64,000 nucleotides of DNA from contig CAZPYA010000016.1 in the NCBI GenBank assembly GCA_964590255.1, forward strand, positions 1 to 64,000. Reading direction: 5' to 3'. Position numbers and translations under genes: made by a program. This document shows, one piece after another, positions 23,773 through 32,904 of this stretch; within the stretch, counting starts at the first letter, position 1, and each line of letters opens with the position of its first letter. The notes beneath the pieces are model-generated. The model saw only the letters and a list, made by a program, of their open reading frames with translations, searched no databases and was not told where the DNA came from. The DNA comes from JAKIYB01 sp964590255 (GTDB taxonomy: Bacteria > Armatimonadota > Hebobacteria > CAIYQO01).

Positions 23773-25581
23773 TTACGGCCATACACCCCGCAACGCCTCC
23801 AAATCCCACGAGCCGCCGTGTCCGATGAGCGGCTGCACTTTGATTTGCTTTTTTCCATTTTTGGCATTGTAGGCGCAGAAGACGTTCATCGACGGCGTTA
23901 CGTCGTCGAAGAGGCCGAGGGTAATCCAGATAGGACAGGTGATCTTCGGCGCGAAGTGCACGGCGTCGTAATAGTTCAGTGTGCGGGAGATCCACGGCTT
24001 GGTGCCTTCGGTGTAGCCGATAGGGAAGTATTCCGGGTGGACGATCTCAAAATTCCAGTCCAGCCGGCACAACGCGGGCACGTTGGCCACCGCCGCCTTG
24101 AACTTCGGGTATAGCCCCGCTGCCACCAGCGTCAGGCCGCCGCCTTGACTGCCGCCGGTGACGAGGATGTTGTCCGCGTCCACCTCCGGCCGCGCCGCCA
24201 GCATCTCGGCCGCCCGCACCAGTGCCGCATACGAGAAGCGCAGGCTGTAATAGTTTTTGTCGAGGATGCCGGTGACCAGGTATGGCGCCGGCCAGGTGCG
24301 CCAGTCATACTGATCGGCGGGCAGGTCTACGTCGACATTACTGATATTGATTGCCATGCCTACCGTATTGTCATTAGTATAGGGCACCGGGATGGCATGT
24401 AAGCCGGAGGACGGCAACACCAGCATGGCGGCATACTTTTTCGTTTTATCGGTAGGCACGGTGAGCCAGCCATAAATCCGCCAACCGAGTAGTCCGGCGC
24501 AGTCGAATTTATATACCTCGCTTTTGCTGATCTCCTTCACCTTCTTGATGTGCAGGTCCAGCGGCACCTTCGCCTGTTCGTCCAACGTGCGCTGCCAGAA
24601 GGCGTCGAAATCGGCGGGCTTCGCTTGCGGCAGCAGCGCGCCGGCGTGGTAGACGATGCGCGAGAAGCAGCAGGTGCCGCGCTCGGTCTTGCGCTCTACG
24701 CGGATTTCAATGACGTAGAGTCCCGGCTCCAGCTTGTCCAGCGCCCAGGTGAGCGTTTTCGTCGCGCCTTTGCCCAGCACGAAGCTCTGCCGCAGATCGG
24801 TAGTCTCTTTCTTCAGATAGTGGCGCAGCGAGAGGATCAGCGCGCCGTGAAAGGTGTCCGACTGCATGTTCGTCAGCTCGGTGTAGTAGACTTGCGCTCC
24901 GCCTTCCCAATACGTGAAGTCGCTAAAGGCGGCCTTCGGCGTCACCTTGATCATATCTTCCACGCGCGGCGCCGGCGAGACTTCGATGGTGTATGTCGCT
25001 TCCGGCCCGTCGGCCAGCATCCACGGCAGCTTCACGTGGTAGCCCTTGCCACCGGCGTAAAGGTAGGCGCCAGGTAGTGTCACCGACGCGCCGCTGAACG
25101 AAATCAGCCGCATCTTCTCCGCCACATTACCCTTCACCGGCAACGGCGTTTCCAGTCCCGTTACCGGGCTTTTGATGCGCGACAGGTCCTTGCTCATCTC
25201 CAGACGCAGGCAGTGGCCATCGGCATATGTGAAGTTGCGCGCGACGACGTGGATGCCGTCCGGTGCGAAGCGCAGCGTCGCCTCCGCTCCGGCGTTGCCG
25301 ATGGTGACGGCGTTCTCGGTCGCCTTCACCGCCGTCAGCGGCACCGACTTGTTGGCGTCAACGATGAACAGCCCGTGCTCGGCGCCGTCCGACGGCGCCA
25401 AGAAGTTGTAGCCGTTCACCGATACTGACTCCAGGTATCCCGTCGCCGACACCGTCGCCGTATACGGCAGGCCCACCGTTTGCCACCCGCCTTCCGGCCG
25501 GGCAATCAAGGTAATCGTCTCCACGGCGAATACCACCCCCTGGAACAGCACTGCCAGTGCCAACAATATCCAGATGCGCAT
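23773..25581 (-). CDS. Secreted acetyl-xylan-esterase-like (AXE1) hydrolase
   Basis: A 602-residue protein with a signal peptide (about 1-20). The C-terminal half (about 300-602) is an AXE1/cephalosporin-C deacetylase-type alpha/beta hydrolase: nucleophile Ser478 in TGGSQGGG, acid in GLFDDVTP and His in LIGHGGSW. It likely removes acetyl groups from polysaccharides or oligosaccharides outside the cytoplasm. The N-terminal 280 residues are strand-rich and form an extra beta-sandwich-like region, making the protein nearly twice the usual length. ATG 25581 follows AAGGAG by 7 bases. It is 12 bp downstream of the oxidoreductase gene and probably co-transcribed with it. Confidence 0.8.
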   Translation of the reverse strand: MRIWILLALAVLFQGVVFAVETITLIARPEGGWQTVGLPYTATVSATGYLESVSVNGYNFLAPSDGAEHGLFIVDANKSVPLTAVKATENAVTIGNAGAEATLRFAPDGIHVVARNFTYADGHCLRLEMSKDLSRIKSPVTGLETPLPVKGNVAEKMRLISFSGASVTLPGAYLYAGGKGYHVKLPWMLADGPEATYTIEVSPAPRVEDMIKVTPKAAFSDFTYWEGGAQVYYTELTNMQSDTFHGALILSLRHYLKKETTDLRQSFVLGKGATKTLTWALDKLEPGLYVIEIRVERKTERGTCCFSRIVYHAGALLPQAKPADFDAFWQRTLDEQAKVPLDLHIKKVKEISKSEVYKFDCAGLLGWRIYGWLTVPTDKTKKYAAMLVLPSSGLHAIPVPYTNDNTVGMAINISNVDVDLPADQYDWRTWPAPYLVTGILDKNYYSLRFSYAALVRAAEMLAARPEVDADNILVTGGSQGGGLTLVAAGLYPKFKAAVANVPALCRLDWNFEIVHPEYFPIGYTEGTKPWISRTLNYYDAVHFAPKITCPIWITLGLFDDVTPSMNVFCAYNAKNGKKQIKVQPLIGHGGSWDLEALRGVWP

Positions 25582-25593
25582 GCGAGGTCTCCT

Positions 25594-26658
25594 TTATACT
25601 TTCTGCTTCCGCGGCAGCGGATTCTGCCGATGGCACTCTTCCATCACCGCAACCTGCCGGCGCACCTCGGAGAGTTTGATCACCGATTCCGCGCCGTGGG
25701 CCAGCACATCGTAGACGTTGTCGTAGAAGGAGCGACTGAGGTACTGGAAGTCGCTGTCGGTTTCCGGCGTCCAGCTTTCCTCCACCCAGGGCAGCGTTTC
25801 ACGGCAGTATTCGCGGTTACGGCTCCACGGTTGCCAGAAGTCGTGTGTCGGGGCTTGCGCGGGGTCGAAAAATTTCCAGCGCAGTCCGCCGGGGCCGCCG
25901 GCCATGCCGCCGAAGGTGGCGGAGATGTTATACATGTCCGCCGGCGGGTAGGCCAGGTACTGGTTCAACGCGATTTCGATAGTCGGCTTGTTTTCGCCGT
26001 ACAGTGTCACCACGCAGTAATCCTCTGCGTCGCCGCCGAAGGGCTGGATAGAGCGCATGCGGCAGAAAACCTGCGGCATGTCGTCACCGAAGAGCATAAT
26101 CGCCTGGTCCACCGGATGCGGACCGGTGTTCAGCAAGTTGCCGCCGTGGTATTCCTGCAGCGTCTGCCAGTCCCACCGCCGACCGAATCCACCCCAGTTG
26201 CTGTGTATGTGGATGATCTCACCGAGTACCCCGCTGGCGATCACCTCGCGCATTTTTCGGAAGAATGCGTAGAAGCGCGAGTTTTGAAACGGCAGGTAGT
26301 GCTTTCCGGCGGCTTGCGCGGCGGCGACCACGCGGTCGAAATCCGCCGTCGTGCGGGCCGCCGGCTTCTCGCTGACCACGTTGAAGCCGCGGGCGAATGC
26401 CTCGATGCAGCCAGTCGGGTGCAGCAGGCTCGGCAGAGCGTTGATGAACAGGTCGATCTCCGCGTTCGCCAGCAGCTCGCGATAATCCGCGTAGACTGCG
26501 CAGCCGAAGCGCTCGACCGCGTCGTTGCGCCGTTCCGGCAATTGATCGGCGACCGCGACGACGGCATATTGTTCCGGCGCTTCCACCAACCACCGCGCGT
26601 GGATATCACACCCGCTGCGCCCGTATCCGGCAATGCCGACGCGAATCTGCTGAGTCAT
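25594..26658 (-). CDS. Gfo/Idh/MocA-family oxidoreductase
   Basis: A 354-residue cytoplasmic dehydrogenase. The N-terminal Rossmann motif GIAGYGRSG, the VVSEKPAARTTADFD strand with the catalytic EKP, and GPHPVDQAIMLFGD in the C-terminal domain are typical. Family members oxidise or reduce sugars, inositols or amino-sugars with NAD(P). ATG 26658 has AAGGAG 6 bases upstream. It sits divergently from a glycosidase gene and directly upstream of the esterase gene, so it probably takes part in carbohydrate breakdown. Substrate cannot be read from the sequence. Confidence 0.85.
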   Translation of the reverse strand: MTQQIRVGIAGYGRSGCDIHARWLVEAPEQYAVVAVADQLPERRNDAVERFGCAVYADYRELLANAEIDLFINALPSLLHPTGCIEAFARGFNVVSEKPAARTTADFDRVVAAAQAAGKHYLPFQNSRFYAFFRKMREVIASGVLGEIIHIHSNWGGFGRRWDWQTLQEYHGGNLLNTGPHPVDQAIMLFGDDMPQVFCRMRSIQPFGGDAEDYCVVTLYGENKPTIEIALNQYLAYPPADMYNISATFGGMAGGPGGLRWKFFDPAQAPTHDFWQPWSRNREYCRETLPWVEESWTPETDSDFQYLSRSFYDNVYDVLAHGAESVIKLSEVRRQVAVMEECHRQNPLPRKQKV

Positions 26659-26851
26659 GCAAATCTCCTTATGGGGGAATAGCAAAGTCTTTCCGCGTAA
26701 ATGCACGGCTTCCTGCAGGAGAGATGAATATCATGGTAGTTCTGTCCACATCCTCACCTTATCGTGCACGGGGAAGGATACGATTACCATTGCAGGAATT
26801 TGCCATCGATATCCCGAACTAACCGCCTGTACCTTCCAGAGGAGTCATCGC

Positions 26852-29080
26852 ATGCACGAAATCCGTTGCCAATCCCTTACCCTGCGCCTCGACGACCGGG
26901 GGCGCGCCGTGTCGCTGGTGCATCGCGCCGGCGCATACGATTTCCTCGCATCGCAGTCGCAACCGGTGGGCTTGTGGGAACTGGGATTGATCCGGCCGGT
27001 ATGTTATGACGATCCGCTGCCGCCTATCGAATACCCGAAGATGGAGGATTTCCCGCATCGCTCCGCCTGGGCCAACCGCGACGAGTATGTCGCCGAGTTG
27101 ACGCTGGACAGCAATGATGTCACCCCGACGATTGCCGGCGACGCAGACGGGCTGTCGCTGACGTATGTGACGGCGGTGCCCGGCGGTCTGGCGACGGTGA
27201 CGCTGCGCGTGACCGGCGGCGAATGCGCCGACGAGCTGAGCTTTTATGGCACCGTCAACCTACCCGAAGGCTGGGCGGTCAAGCGCGCGGCCTTCCCGCG
27301 GCTGCGCGGCTTCGGCGATCAGACCGCGCCGGACGACGACGCGCTGCTCTATCCGGAGAACTGGGGCGTGCTGCGCCGCAACCCGCTGGCGGACATGACT
27401 GATTTCGCCGGCCAGTATCCCGGCTCCAGCAACTGGTGCCAGATGCTGGCGTGGTTCCACGGCGAACACGGCCTCTACCTGGGCATACTGGACCCGGACA
27501 GCCACTACACCGGCCTCGACGCCCAATACGTGGAAGGCGCGAACGCGGCCGGCTGGCGGCACTTCTGGGACATGGAACTGCCCCCGCTGCCCGAGCGAAC
27601 GCCGCTGGCCGAACGCCTGCCCGCCGGCCCGACGATGCAACTCCGCGTGAACCATTGGCCGGAGATGGCTGCCGCCTGGGTGTGCCCGTATCCGGTGGTG
27701 CTGCGCGGTTTCACCGGCGACTGGTATGACGCCGGACAGATGCATCGCGAGTGGGCCACGCGCCAGCGCTGGTGTCGGCGCGGCCTGCTGGCCGAGCGCG
27801 AAGACGCTTCCGCCACGCTCGCCAGCCTCGACCTCTGGTTTAGCCAATATGCATTTCCCCCGTGGTCGATGGAGCCGGGGCCGGCGTGGGAGTTCCAGCA
27901 AGGCATGCACAAATTACTGGATTTCTTTGGAGCGCCGTTCGGTATCCACTGGTACAACTGGCACAACTTCTCCTGGCACTCGCACTATCCCACGCATTTC
28001 CCCACGCAGGAGGGCTTCGCCGAGGTGCTGGACGATCTGCAGTCGCGCGGCGTGGTGGTGATGCCGTATTGCCAGGGGCGCCTGCTCTATCGCGACCGTC
28101 CCACCTTGGACGTGGATCGCTCACACGCTACCATTGAGGCAAATGGCCAGCCATACCTGGAAAAATACACCGATCAGGATGACTGGCCGCTGGCGCTGTG
28201 TCCGGCTGACACATGGTCGCAACTGCAGTGGGTTGATACCGCCCGCGCGCTGTGGCGCCAGTATGGCACCGATGGTGTCTACTTCGACCAGATCACCGCC
28301 ATGCCGCCGTCACTGTGCTACCACGCCGGCCACGGCCACCCGCTGGGCGGCGGCACCTGGTACTGGGAAGGTTATGACGCCGCGCTAGGCGCGATGGCGC
28401 CGATGATCGAGGAGGACTCCAATCGCTTCCTTTCTAGCGAATTGATGTCCGATGCCTTCATGGACCGCATCGACATGTATCTGACCTTCGTGCCGCCCAT
28501 CGAGGACTACGTGCCGCTGCATGCGGCGATATACAGCGGTTATACCACAGTAATGGGCCGCTCGACGCCGGAAGCGGCGATGGAGAATCTGCAGTTGTTT
28601 GTTATCGAGCAGGGGGAGCAGTTTCTCTTCGGTGGGCAGCTCGGGTGGATGAATGAAGCCATTCTCAAATACCCCGCTGCCGCCGCCTTCCTGCGCGACC
28701 TCGCCCGCCTGCGCGCGCAGGTGCGCGCCATACTCCACTTCGGCACGCTGCAGCGCCCGCTGGAGATGACCGTGAGCGGCGACCTGCTGGCTATTGAGTT
28801 ACCGCCCGCAATCTGCAGTAAAGAACACCCGGTATGCATTCGTCGCGAGGCGGTGCGACATACCGTGTGGCAGTCGCCTGATGGCGACACCGCCATCCTG
28901 TTGCTCAACGAGTCGACCGAGCCGCGTGCGGTAACGCTGCCGCTCACCGGTGATCTGCCGGCCGGCCTCTGGTCGGTGCTCACCCTCGGTTCCGACGTGA
29001 TGACCCAGCTTGATATTCAGGGCAGCATCACCCTCACCGTCCCCGCCCTCACGGCGATGGCGGTGGTGAACGAAGTATAG
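26852..29080 (+). CDS. DUF6259-type glycoside hydrolase-like protein
   Basis: A 742-residue protein without signal peptide. The N-terminal 240 residues are strand-rich; the middle (about 330-600) looks like a TIM barrel with many aromatics and acidic strand ends: HWYNWHNFSW, VVVMPYCQGRL, GTDGVYFDQI and SSELMSDAF; the C-terminus is a beta-sandwich. The Asp in VYFDQ and Glu in SSELM occupy the strand-end positions where clan-D-like glycosidases keep catalytic acids, so hydrolase activity is inferred. I place it with the DUF6259 group from memory; other GH families are possible. ATG 26852 follows GAGGAG by 7 bases. Confidence 0.7.
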   Translation: MHEIRCQSLTLRLDDRGRAVSLVHRAGAYDFLASQSQPVGLWELGLIRPVCYDDPLPPIEYPKMEDFPHRSAWANRDEYVAELTLDSNDVTPTIAGDADGLSLTYVTAVPGGLATVTLRVTGGECADELSFYGTVNLPEGWAVKRAAFPRLRGFGDQTAPDDDALLYPENWGVLRRNPLADMTDFAGQYPGSSNWCQMLAWFHGEHGLYLGILDPDSHYTGLDAQYVEGANAAGWRHFWDMELPPLPERTPLAERLPAGPTMQLRVNHWPEMAAAWVCPYPVVLRGFTGDWYDAGQMHREWATRQRWCRRGLLAEREDASATLASLDLWFSQYAFPPWSMEPGPAWEFQQGMHKLLDFFGAPFGIHWYNWHNFSWHSHYPTHFPTQEGFAEVLDDLQSRGVVVMPYCQGRLLYRDRPTLDVDRSHATIEANGQPYLEKYTDQDDWPLALCPADTWSQLQWVDTARALWRQYGTDGVYFDQITAMPPSLCYHAGHGHPLGGGTWYWEGYDAALGAMAPMIEEDSNRFLSSELMSDAFMDRIDMYLTFVPPIEDYVPLHAAIYSGYTTVMGRSTPEAAMENLQLFVIEQGEQFLFGGQLGWMNEAILKYPAAAAFLRDLARLRAQVRAILHFGTLQRPLEMTVSGDLLAIELPPAICSKEHPVCIRREAVRHTVWQSPDGDTAILLLNESTEPRAVTLPLTGDLPAGLWSVLTLGSDVMTQLDIQGSITLTVPALTAMAVVNEV

Positions 29081-29099
29081 TCACGTTGTTGATATGGCA

Positions 29100-29137
29100 C
29101 GAGTCTGGAAGCCGACGCGCGTTGACTTCCAGACTCG
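29100..29137. terminator. Hairpin after the glycosidase gene
   Basis: A perfect 12-bp stem CGAGTCTGGAAG (29100-29111) with 29126-29137, 19 bp after the stop codon. It lacks a T tract. Confidence 0.5.
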
Positions 29138-29253
29138 CTGCCAGAGCAAAACCGGCTGAGCTATTGACAGCAAACCCCCGTCTCTGCTACTGTACGCGTG
29201 CACATGTTGGGAAGACAGCGCGGAGCATGCGCAAGCATGAGACGCGAGGTAAG

Positions 29254-29292
29254 CCGGCAGTCGATATTCTAGTATCGGCCTGCCGGTTTTGT
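29254..29292 (+). terminator. Hairpin plus T tract upstream of the PEPCK fusion gene
   Basis: CCGGCAG and a CGAT block pair with ATCG and CTGCCGG (29254-29265 with 29273-29286), followed by TTTTG. It lies about 70 bp before the PEPCK start. It may be a second terminator for the glycosidase gene or an attenuator. Confidence 0.5.
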
Positions 29293-29340
29293 ATTTGTAG
29301 GCAAGTTTGCTAGAATACATATTCCTCAAAATATGAGGAA
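29289..29340 (+). promoter_or_regulatory. Putative promoter and inverted repeat before the PEPCK fusion gene
   Basis: TTGTAT (29289-29294), 16 bp and TAGAAT (29311-29316) resemble a sigma70 promoter. TTCCTC (29322-29327) and GAGGAA (29335-29340) form an inverted repeat just after the -10, where a repressor could bind. Both are pattern matches only. Confidence 0.35.
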
Positions 29341-29362
29341 AAATGCAGGGGGAGGACATATC

Positions 29363-32300
29363 GTGAGCGAGCATCGCAAGTTGCAAGAGTGGGTCGCTGA
29401 GATGGCGGCGATGTGCCAGCCGGATCGGATCGTGTGGGTGGACGGCTCCGAAGACGAGAAAGCGCGGCTGACCGCGGAGGCGCTGGAAACCGGTGAACTC
29501 CTCGAACTCAACCAGGAAAAGATGCCGGGCTGCTACTACCATCGCACCGCGGTGAATGACGTGGCCCGCACCGAAGACCTCACCTTCATCTGCACCACCC
29601 GCAAAGAAGATGCCGGTCCGAACAACAACTGGATGTCGCCGGAAGAAGGTTACCGCCGCTCCGGTGAGATCTTTCAAGGCGCCATGAGGGGGCGCACCAT
29701 GTATGTGATCCCCTTCTCCATGGGACCCGTCGGGTCGCCGTTCAGCAAAATCGGCGTCGAACTGACCGACAGCATCTACGTCGTGCTCAACATGCGCATT
29801 ATGACGCACATCGGCGCGGACGTGCTAAAGCACCTTGGCTCCGCCGGTGAATATACCAAATGCCTGCACTCGAAGGCCGATCTCGACATCAAGCGCCGCC
29901 TCATCCTGCACTTCCCCGAAGACAACGCCATCTGGAGCGTGGGTTCCGGCTACGGCGGCAACGTGCTGTTGGGCAAGAAGTGCCTGGCGCTGCGCATCGC
30001 CAGTAATTTGGGCAAGCGTGAAGGCTGGCTGGCCGAACATATGCTGATCATGGGCATCGAAGACCCGGAGGGGCGCATTGAGTATATTGCGGCGGCGTTC
30101 CCCAGCGCCTGCGGCAAGACGAACCTCGCCATGCTGTTGCCGCCGGAAGGCCTGCAGGTGAAGGGCTACCGCATCTGGACCGTCGGCGACGACATCGCCT
30201 GGATGCGCATCGACACCGATGGCCGTCTGTGGGCGATCAACCCGGAGACGGGCTTCTTCGGCGTCGCCCCCGGCACCAATATGAAGTCCAACCCCAACAT
30301 GATGAAGACTATCGAGCGCAACACCATTTATACCAATGTGGTGTTGAAGCCGGATGGCACCGTGTGGTGGGAAGGCCACGATGACCCGGCGCCGGCCGAG
30401 GCGCTGGACTGGAAGGGCCAGCCGTGGACGCCAACCACCGTGGACGCCGACGGGAAAAAGGTGCCGGGCGCGCATCCAAACAGCCGCTTCACCGCGCCGC
30501 TGTCGCAGTGCCCCACTACCTCGTTCCGCACTGAGCACCATCACGGCGTGCCCATCTCCGCGCTCATCTTCGGCGGCCGCCGCGCCATGCTGGCCCCGCT
30601 GGTATATGAGGCGTTCGACTGGTCGCACGGCGTCTTCGTTGGCGCGACGATGGCTTCCGAGCGCACTGCCGCCCAATTCGGCAAGCTGGGCGAAGTCCGT
30701 CGCGACCCGATGGCGATGCTGCCGTTCTGTGGCTACAACATGGGCGATTACTTCGGCCACTGGCTGGAGATGGGACGGAAGATGTCCAGTCCGCCCAAAA
30801 TCTTCCATGTGAACTGGTTCCGCCAGGACGAGGACGGCAACTACCTGTGGCCGGGTTTCGGCGAGAACCTGCGCGTCATTGAGTGGATCCTTGATCGCTG
30901 CCGCGGCGAAGCGGAAGCGGCGGAAACCCCCATCGGCTACGTGCCGACGCCGGACGCGCTGGACCTGACCGGGCTGGATGTGCCAGCGGAGAACATGCGC
31001 AAGGTGCTGGCCGTCGACCGCGAGGCGTGGAAGGACGAGTCGAAACTGGTTGCCACCTTCTTCGAGCAGTTCGGCGCGCGCATGCCCAAGGAGATGTGGG
31101 AACAGCACGAGGCACTGTGCCTGCGCCTGGAAAAATCCATTACGCTGCTGAAGCCCGGGGGGGAGATGCGCCCTTTTGCCCATGAGCTGAACGAGACGAT
31201 CGAGCGGGAAAGCCCGGCCGTCTATGGGATGCTCTCTGCACTCGGCAAGCGCCTCTTCTTCCCGAAGGGCATTCTCGCGCAGAGCGCGGAGGCGAAGGAG
31301 AAAGCCAAGGCGTTCGATGCTACTATCGGCATCGCCTACGAAGATGGCAAGCCAATGTACCTGCCTTCGGTGATGGGCTACTTCAATGGTCTCACCGCGG
31401 GCGAGGCGCTCACCTACGCGCCGCCGGCGGGACGCCCCGACCTGCGCAAGCTGTGGAAAGAGCAGTTGCTGAAGAAGAACCCGAGCCTGGCCGGCAAGGC
31501 CATCGGCACGCCCATCGTCACCAGCGGCGTCACCCACGCCATCAGCCTGGTCGGCGATCTTTTCCTCGATCCGGGCGACCTGGTGCTGGTACCGGACAAG
31601 TTCTGGGAGAACTATGAGCTGTTGCTCGGTGTGCGCATGCGCGCCCAGCTCGGCCTGTACCCGTTCTTCAACGAGTCGGGCGGCTTCAATGTGGACGGCT
31701 TGCGCCAGGCGCTCACCTCGCGCACACCTGGTGGGAAGACGGTGCTCATCCTCAACTTCCCGAATAATCCGACCGGCTACAGCATCACCGTCGCCGAAGC
31801 GGAGGCGGTGGTGCAGGTGCTCATCGATGCCGCGGAGGCCGGTCTGAACCTGGTGGTCGTCTCCGACGACGCCTACTTCGGCCTCTTCTACGGGGAAGAC
31901 GTGCTGCAGGAATCACTCTTCGCGAAGCTAGCAGGCGCCCACCCGCGCATCCTGGCGGTGAAGGTGGATGGCCCGACGAAGGAAGAATATGTGTGGGGCT
32001 TCCGCACTGGCATGCTCACCTTCGGCGCCGTGGCGGAATACAGCACGGATGCGCTCTATACCGCGCTGGAGAAGAAGGTGACAGGCGCCATCCGCAGTGC
32101 CATTTCCAACTGCTCGCACCCGGCACAGAGCGTGCTGGTGAAGGCGATGAGCGAGGCGACTTTCCCGGCGGAATGCGCCGAGAAGCGCGCGATCCTCGAG
32201 GCCCGCGCGAAGCGGGTGCTGGCTATCCTCGCCGACTCGTCCTTCGCGGAGCTGTGGGACGTTTACCCGTTTAACGCCGGCTACTTCATGTGCCTGAAGT

Positions 32301-32476
32301 TGAAGGGTATCGATGCCGACACCTATCGCCGTCATCTGCTGGATAAGTATGGGGTGGGGGTGATCGCGGACGGCAAGCACGACATCCGCGTGGCGTTCTC
32401 CGCCGTCGATGAGGAGAAGCTGCCCGAGTTGTATCAACTGCTCGCGCAGGCCGCGCGCGACCTGAAAAGCGCCTGA
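29363..32476 (+). CDS. GTP-type PEP carboxykinase fused to a class I/II aminotransferase
   Basis: A 1037-residue ORF. Residues 1-592 are a full GTP-dependent PEP carboxykinase (oxaloacetate + GTP to PEP + CO2 + GDP), with Cys250 in the P-loop FPSACGKTN, RTMYVIPFSMGP and the GTP-type C-terminal region. Residues 602-1037 are a complete PLP aminotransferase (NFPNNPTGY; Lys873 in GPTKEEYVWGFRTG). GTG 29363 is chosen because GGGGGAGGA lies 7 bases upstream. The junction holds seven G (31157-31163) followed directly by an in-frame ATG (31166) that gives the aminotransferase a natural N-terminus, MRPFAHELNE. One base more or fewer there would split this into two overlapping genes. It may be a true fusion, a slippage site or a sequencing error. 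Confidence 0.85.
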   Translation: MSEHRKLQEWVAEMAAMCQPDRIVWVDGSEDEKARLTAEALETGELLELNQEKMPGCYYHRTAVNDVARTEDLTFICTTRKEDAGPNNNWMSPEEGYRRSGEIFQGAMRGRTMYVIPFSMGPVGSPFSKIGVELTDSIYVVLNMRIMTHIGADVLKHLGSAGEYTKCLHSKADLDIKRRLILHFPEDNAIWSVGSGYGGNVLLGKKCLALRIASNLGKREGWLAEHMLIMGIEDPEGRIEYIAAAFPSACGKTNLAMLLPPEGLQVKGYRIWTVGDDIAWMRIDTDGRLWAINPETGFFGVAPGTNMKSNPNMMKTIERNTIYTNVVLKPDGTVWWEGHDDPAPAEALDWKGQPWTPTTVDADGKKVPGAHPNSRFTAPLSQCPTTSFRTEHHHGVPISALIFGGRRAMLAPLVYEAFDWSHGVFVGATMASERTAAQFGKLGEVRRDPMAMLPFCGYNMGDYFGHWLEMGRKMSSPPKIFHVNWFRQDEDGNYLWPGFGENLRVIEWILDRCRGEAEAAETPIGYVPTPDALDLTGLDVPAENMRKVLAVDREAWKDESKLVATFFEQFGARMPKEMWEQHEALCLRLEKSITLLKPGGEMRPFAHELNETIERESPAVYGMLSALGKRLFFPKGILAQSAEAKEKAKAFDATIGIAYEDGKPMYLPSVMGYFNGLTAGEALTYAPPAGRPDLRKLWKEQLLKKNPSLAGKAIGTPIVTSGVTHAISLVGDLFLDPGDLVLVPDKFWENYELLLGVRMRAQLGLYPFFNESGGFNVDGLRQALTSRTPGGKTVLILNFPNNPTGYSITVAEAEAVVQVLIDAAEAGLNLVVVSDDAYFGLFYGEDVLQESLFAKLAGAHPRILAVKVDGPTKEEYVWGFRTGMLTFGAVAEYSTDALYTALEKKVTGAIRSAISNCSHPAQSVLVKAMSEATFPAECAEKRAILEARAKRVLAILADSSFAELWDVYPFNAGYFMCLKLKGIDADTYRRHLLDKYGVGVIADGKHDIRVAFSAVDEEKLPELYQLLAQAARDLKSA

Positions 32477-32502
32477 CAAAGTGCTGCGTATGCCGCACGA
32501 TT

Positions 32503-32535
32503 GCCCGTCCCGCTTCGCGCGGGGCGGGCTTTTTC
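32503..32535 (+). terminator. Rho-independent terminator after the PEPCK fusion gene
   Basis: An 11-bp stem GCCCGTCCCGC (32503-32513) with 32519-32529, one G-T pair, 5-base loop, then five T. It lies 26 bp after the stop codon. Confidence 0.9.
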
Positions 32536-32631
32536 ATGTTGCGATACAGGATTGCGCGAAGGTCGGTGGCGATGTCCGTGCGGCTGGCATACGCGCGATG
32601 GCAGGCGGGAAGAACGCATGTGTGATTCCGC

Positions 32632-32904
32632 GTGGTGCGGAAAGCCGGCCACAAGGGTGGAGAACGGACCGCTGAAACGCGCGGCCGCGAGTTTTACGAG
32701 GAGATTGGCCAGAAGGGCGGCGAAAAGACCGCCGAGACACATGGCCGCGAGTTCTATGAAGAGATCGGCCACAAAGGCGGCGAGAAGACCGCGCAGACGC
32801 ACGGCCATGAGTTCTACGAAGAAATAGGCCTGAAGGGCGGCGAAAAAGGTGGCCAGAAGGTGCGCGAGCTGATCGAGCGTGGCAAAGCAGCCATGGGCGA
32901 ATAA
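32632..32904 (+). CDS. Small KGG-repeat stress protein (LEA group 1-like)
   Basis: A 90-residue very hydrophilic protein made of three tandem 20-residue units with the consensus GHKGGEKTAETHGREFYEEI and a partial fourth, then a short helix. At DNA level the units are 60 bp (32647-32706, 32707-32766, 32767-32826). The REFYEEIGHKGG pattern recalls the repeat of group 1 LEA and bacterial KGG/GsiB-type stress proteins, which protect cells against desiccation or starvation. The start is a GTG at 32632 (or 32635) after an in-frame stop at 32623; no good ribosome site is seen, so the exact N-terminus is uncertain. It stands alone behind a terminator. Confidence 0.75.
   Translation: MVRKAGHKGGERTAETRGREFYEEIGQKGGEKTAETHGREFYEEIGHKGGEKTAQTHGHEFYEEIGLKGGEKGGQKVRELIERGKAAMGE
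32647..32826 (+). repeat. Three tandem 60-bp coding repeats
   Basis: Three in-frame 60-bp units encode the 20-residue motifs of the KGG protein; a fourth begins at 32827 and stops after about 27 bp. Synonymous differences between units show they are not a recent expansion. Confidence 0.85.

Noticed and set aside
29825..31537. 570-residue minus-strand frame inside the PEPCK fusion
   Set aside because: Shadow of the highly conserved PEPCK frame; no ribosome site and no recognisable motif.
32647..32853. Tandem 60-bp repeats as a possible CRISPR array
   Set aside because: The units are directly adjacent without unique spacers and encode an in-frame 20-residue protein repeat.
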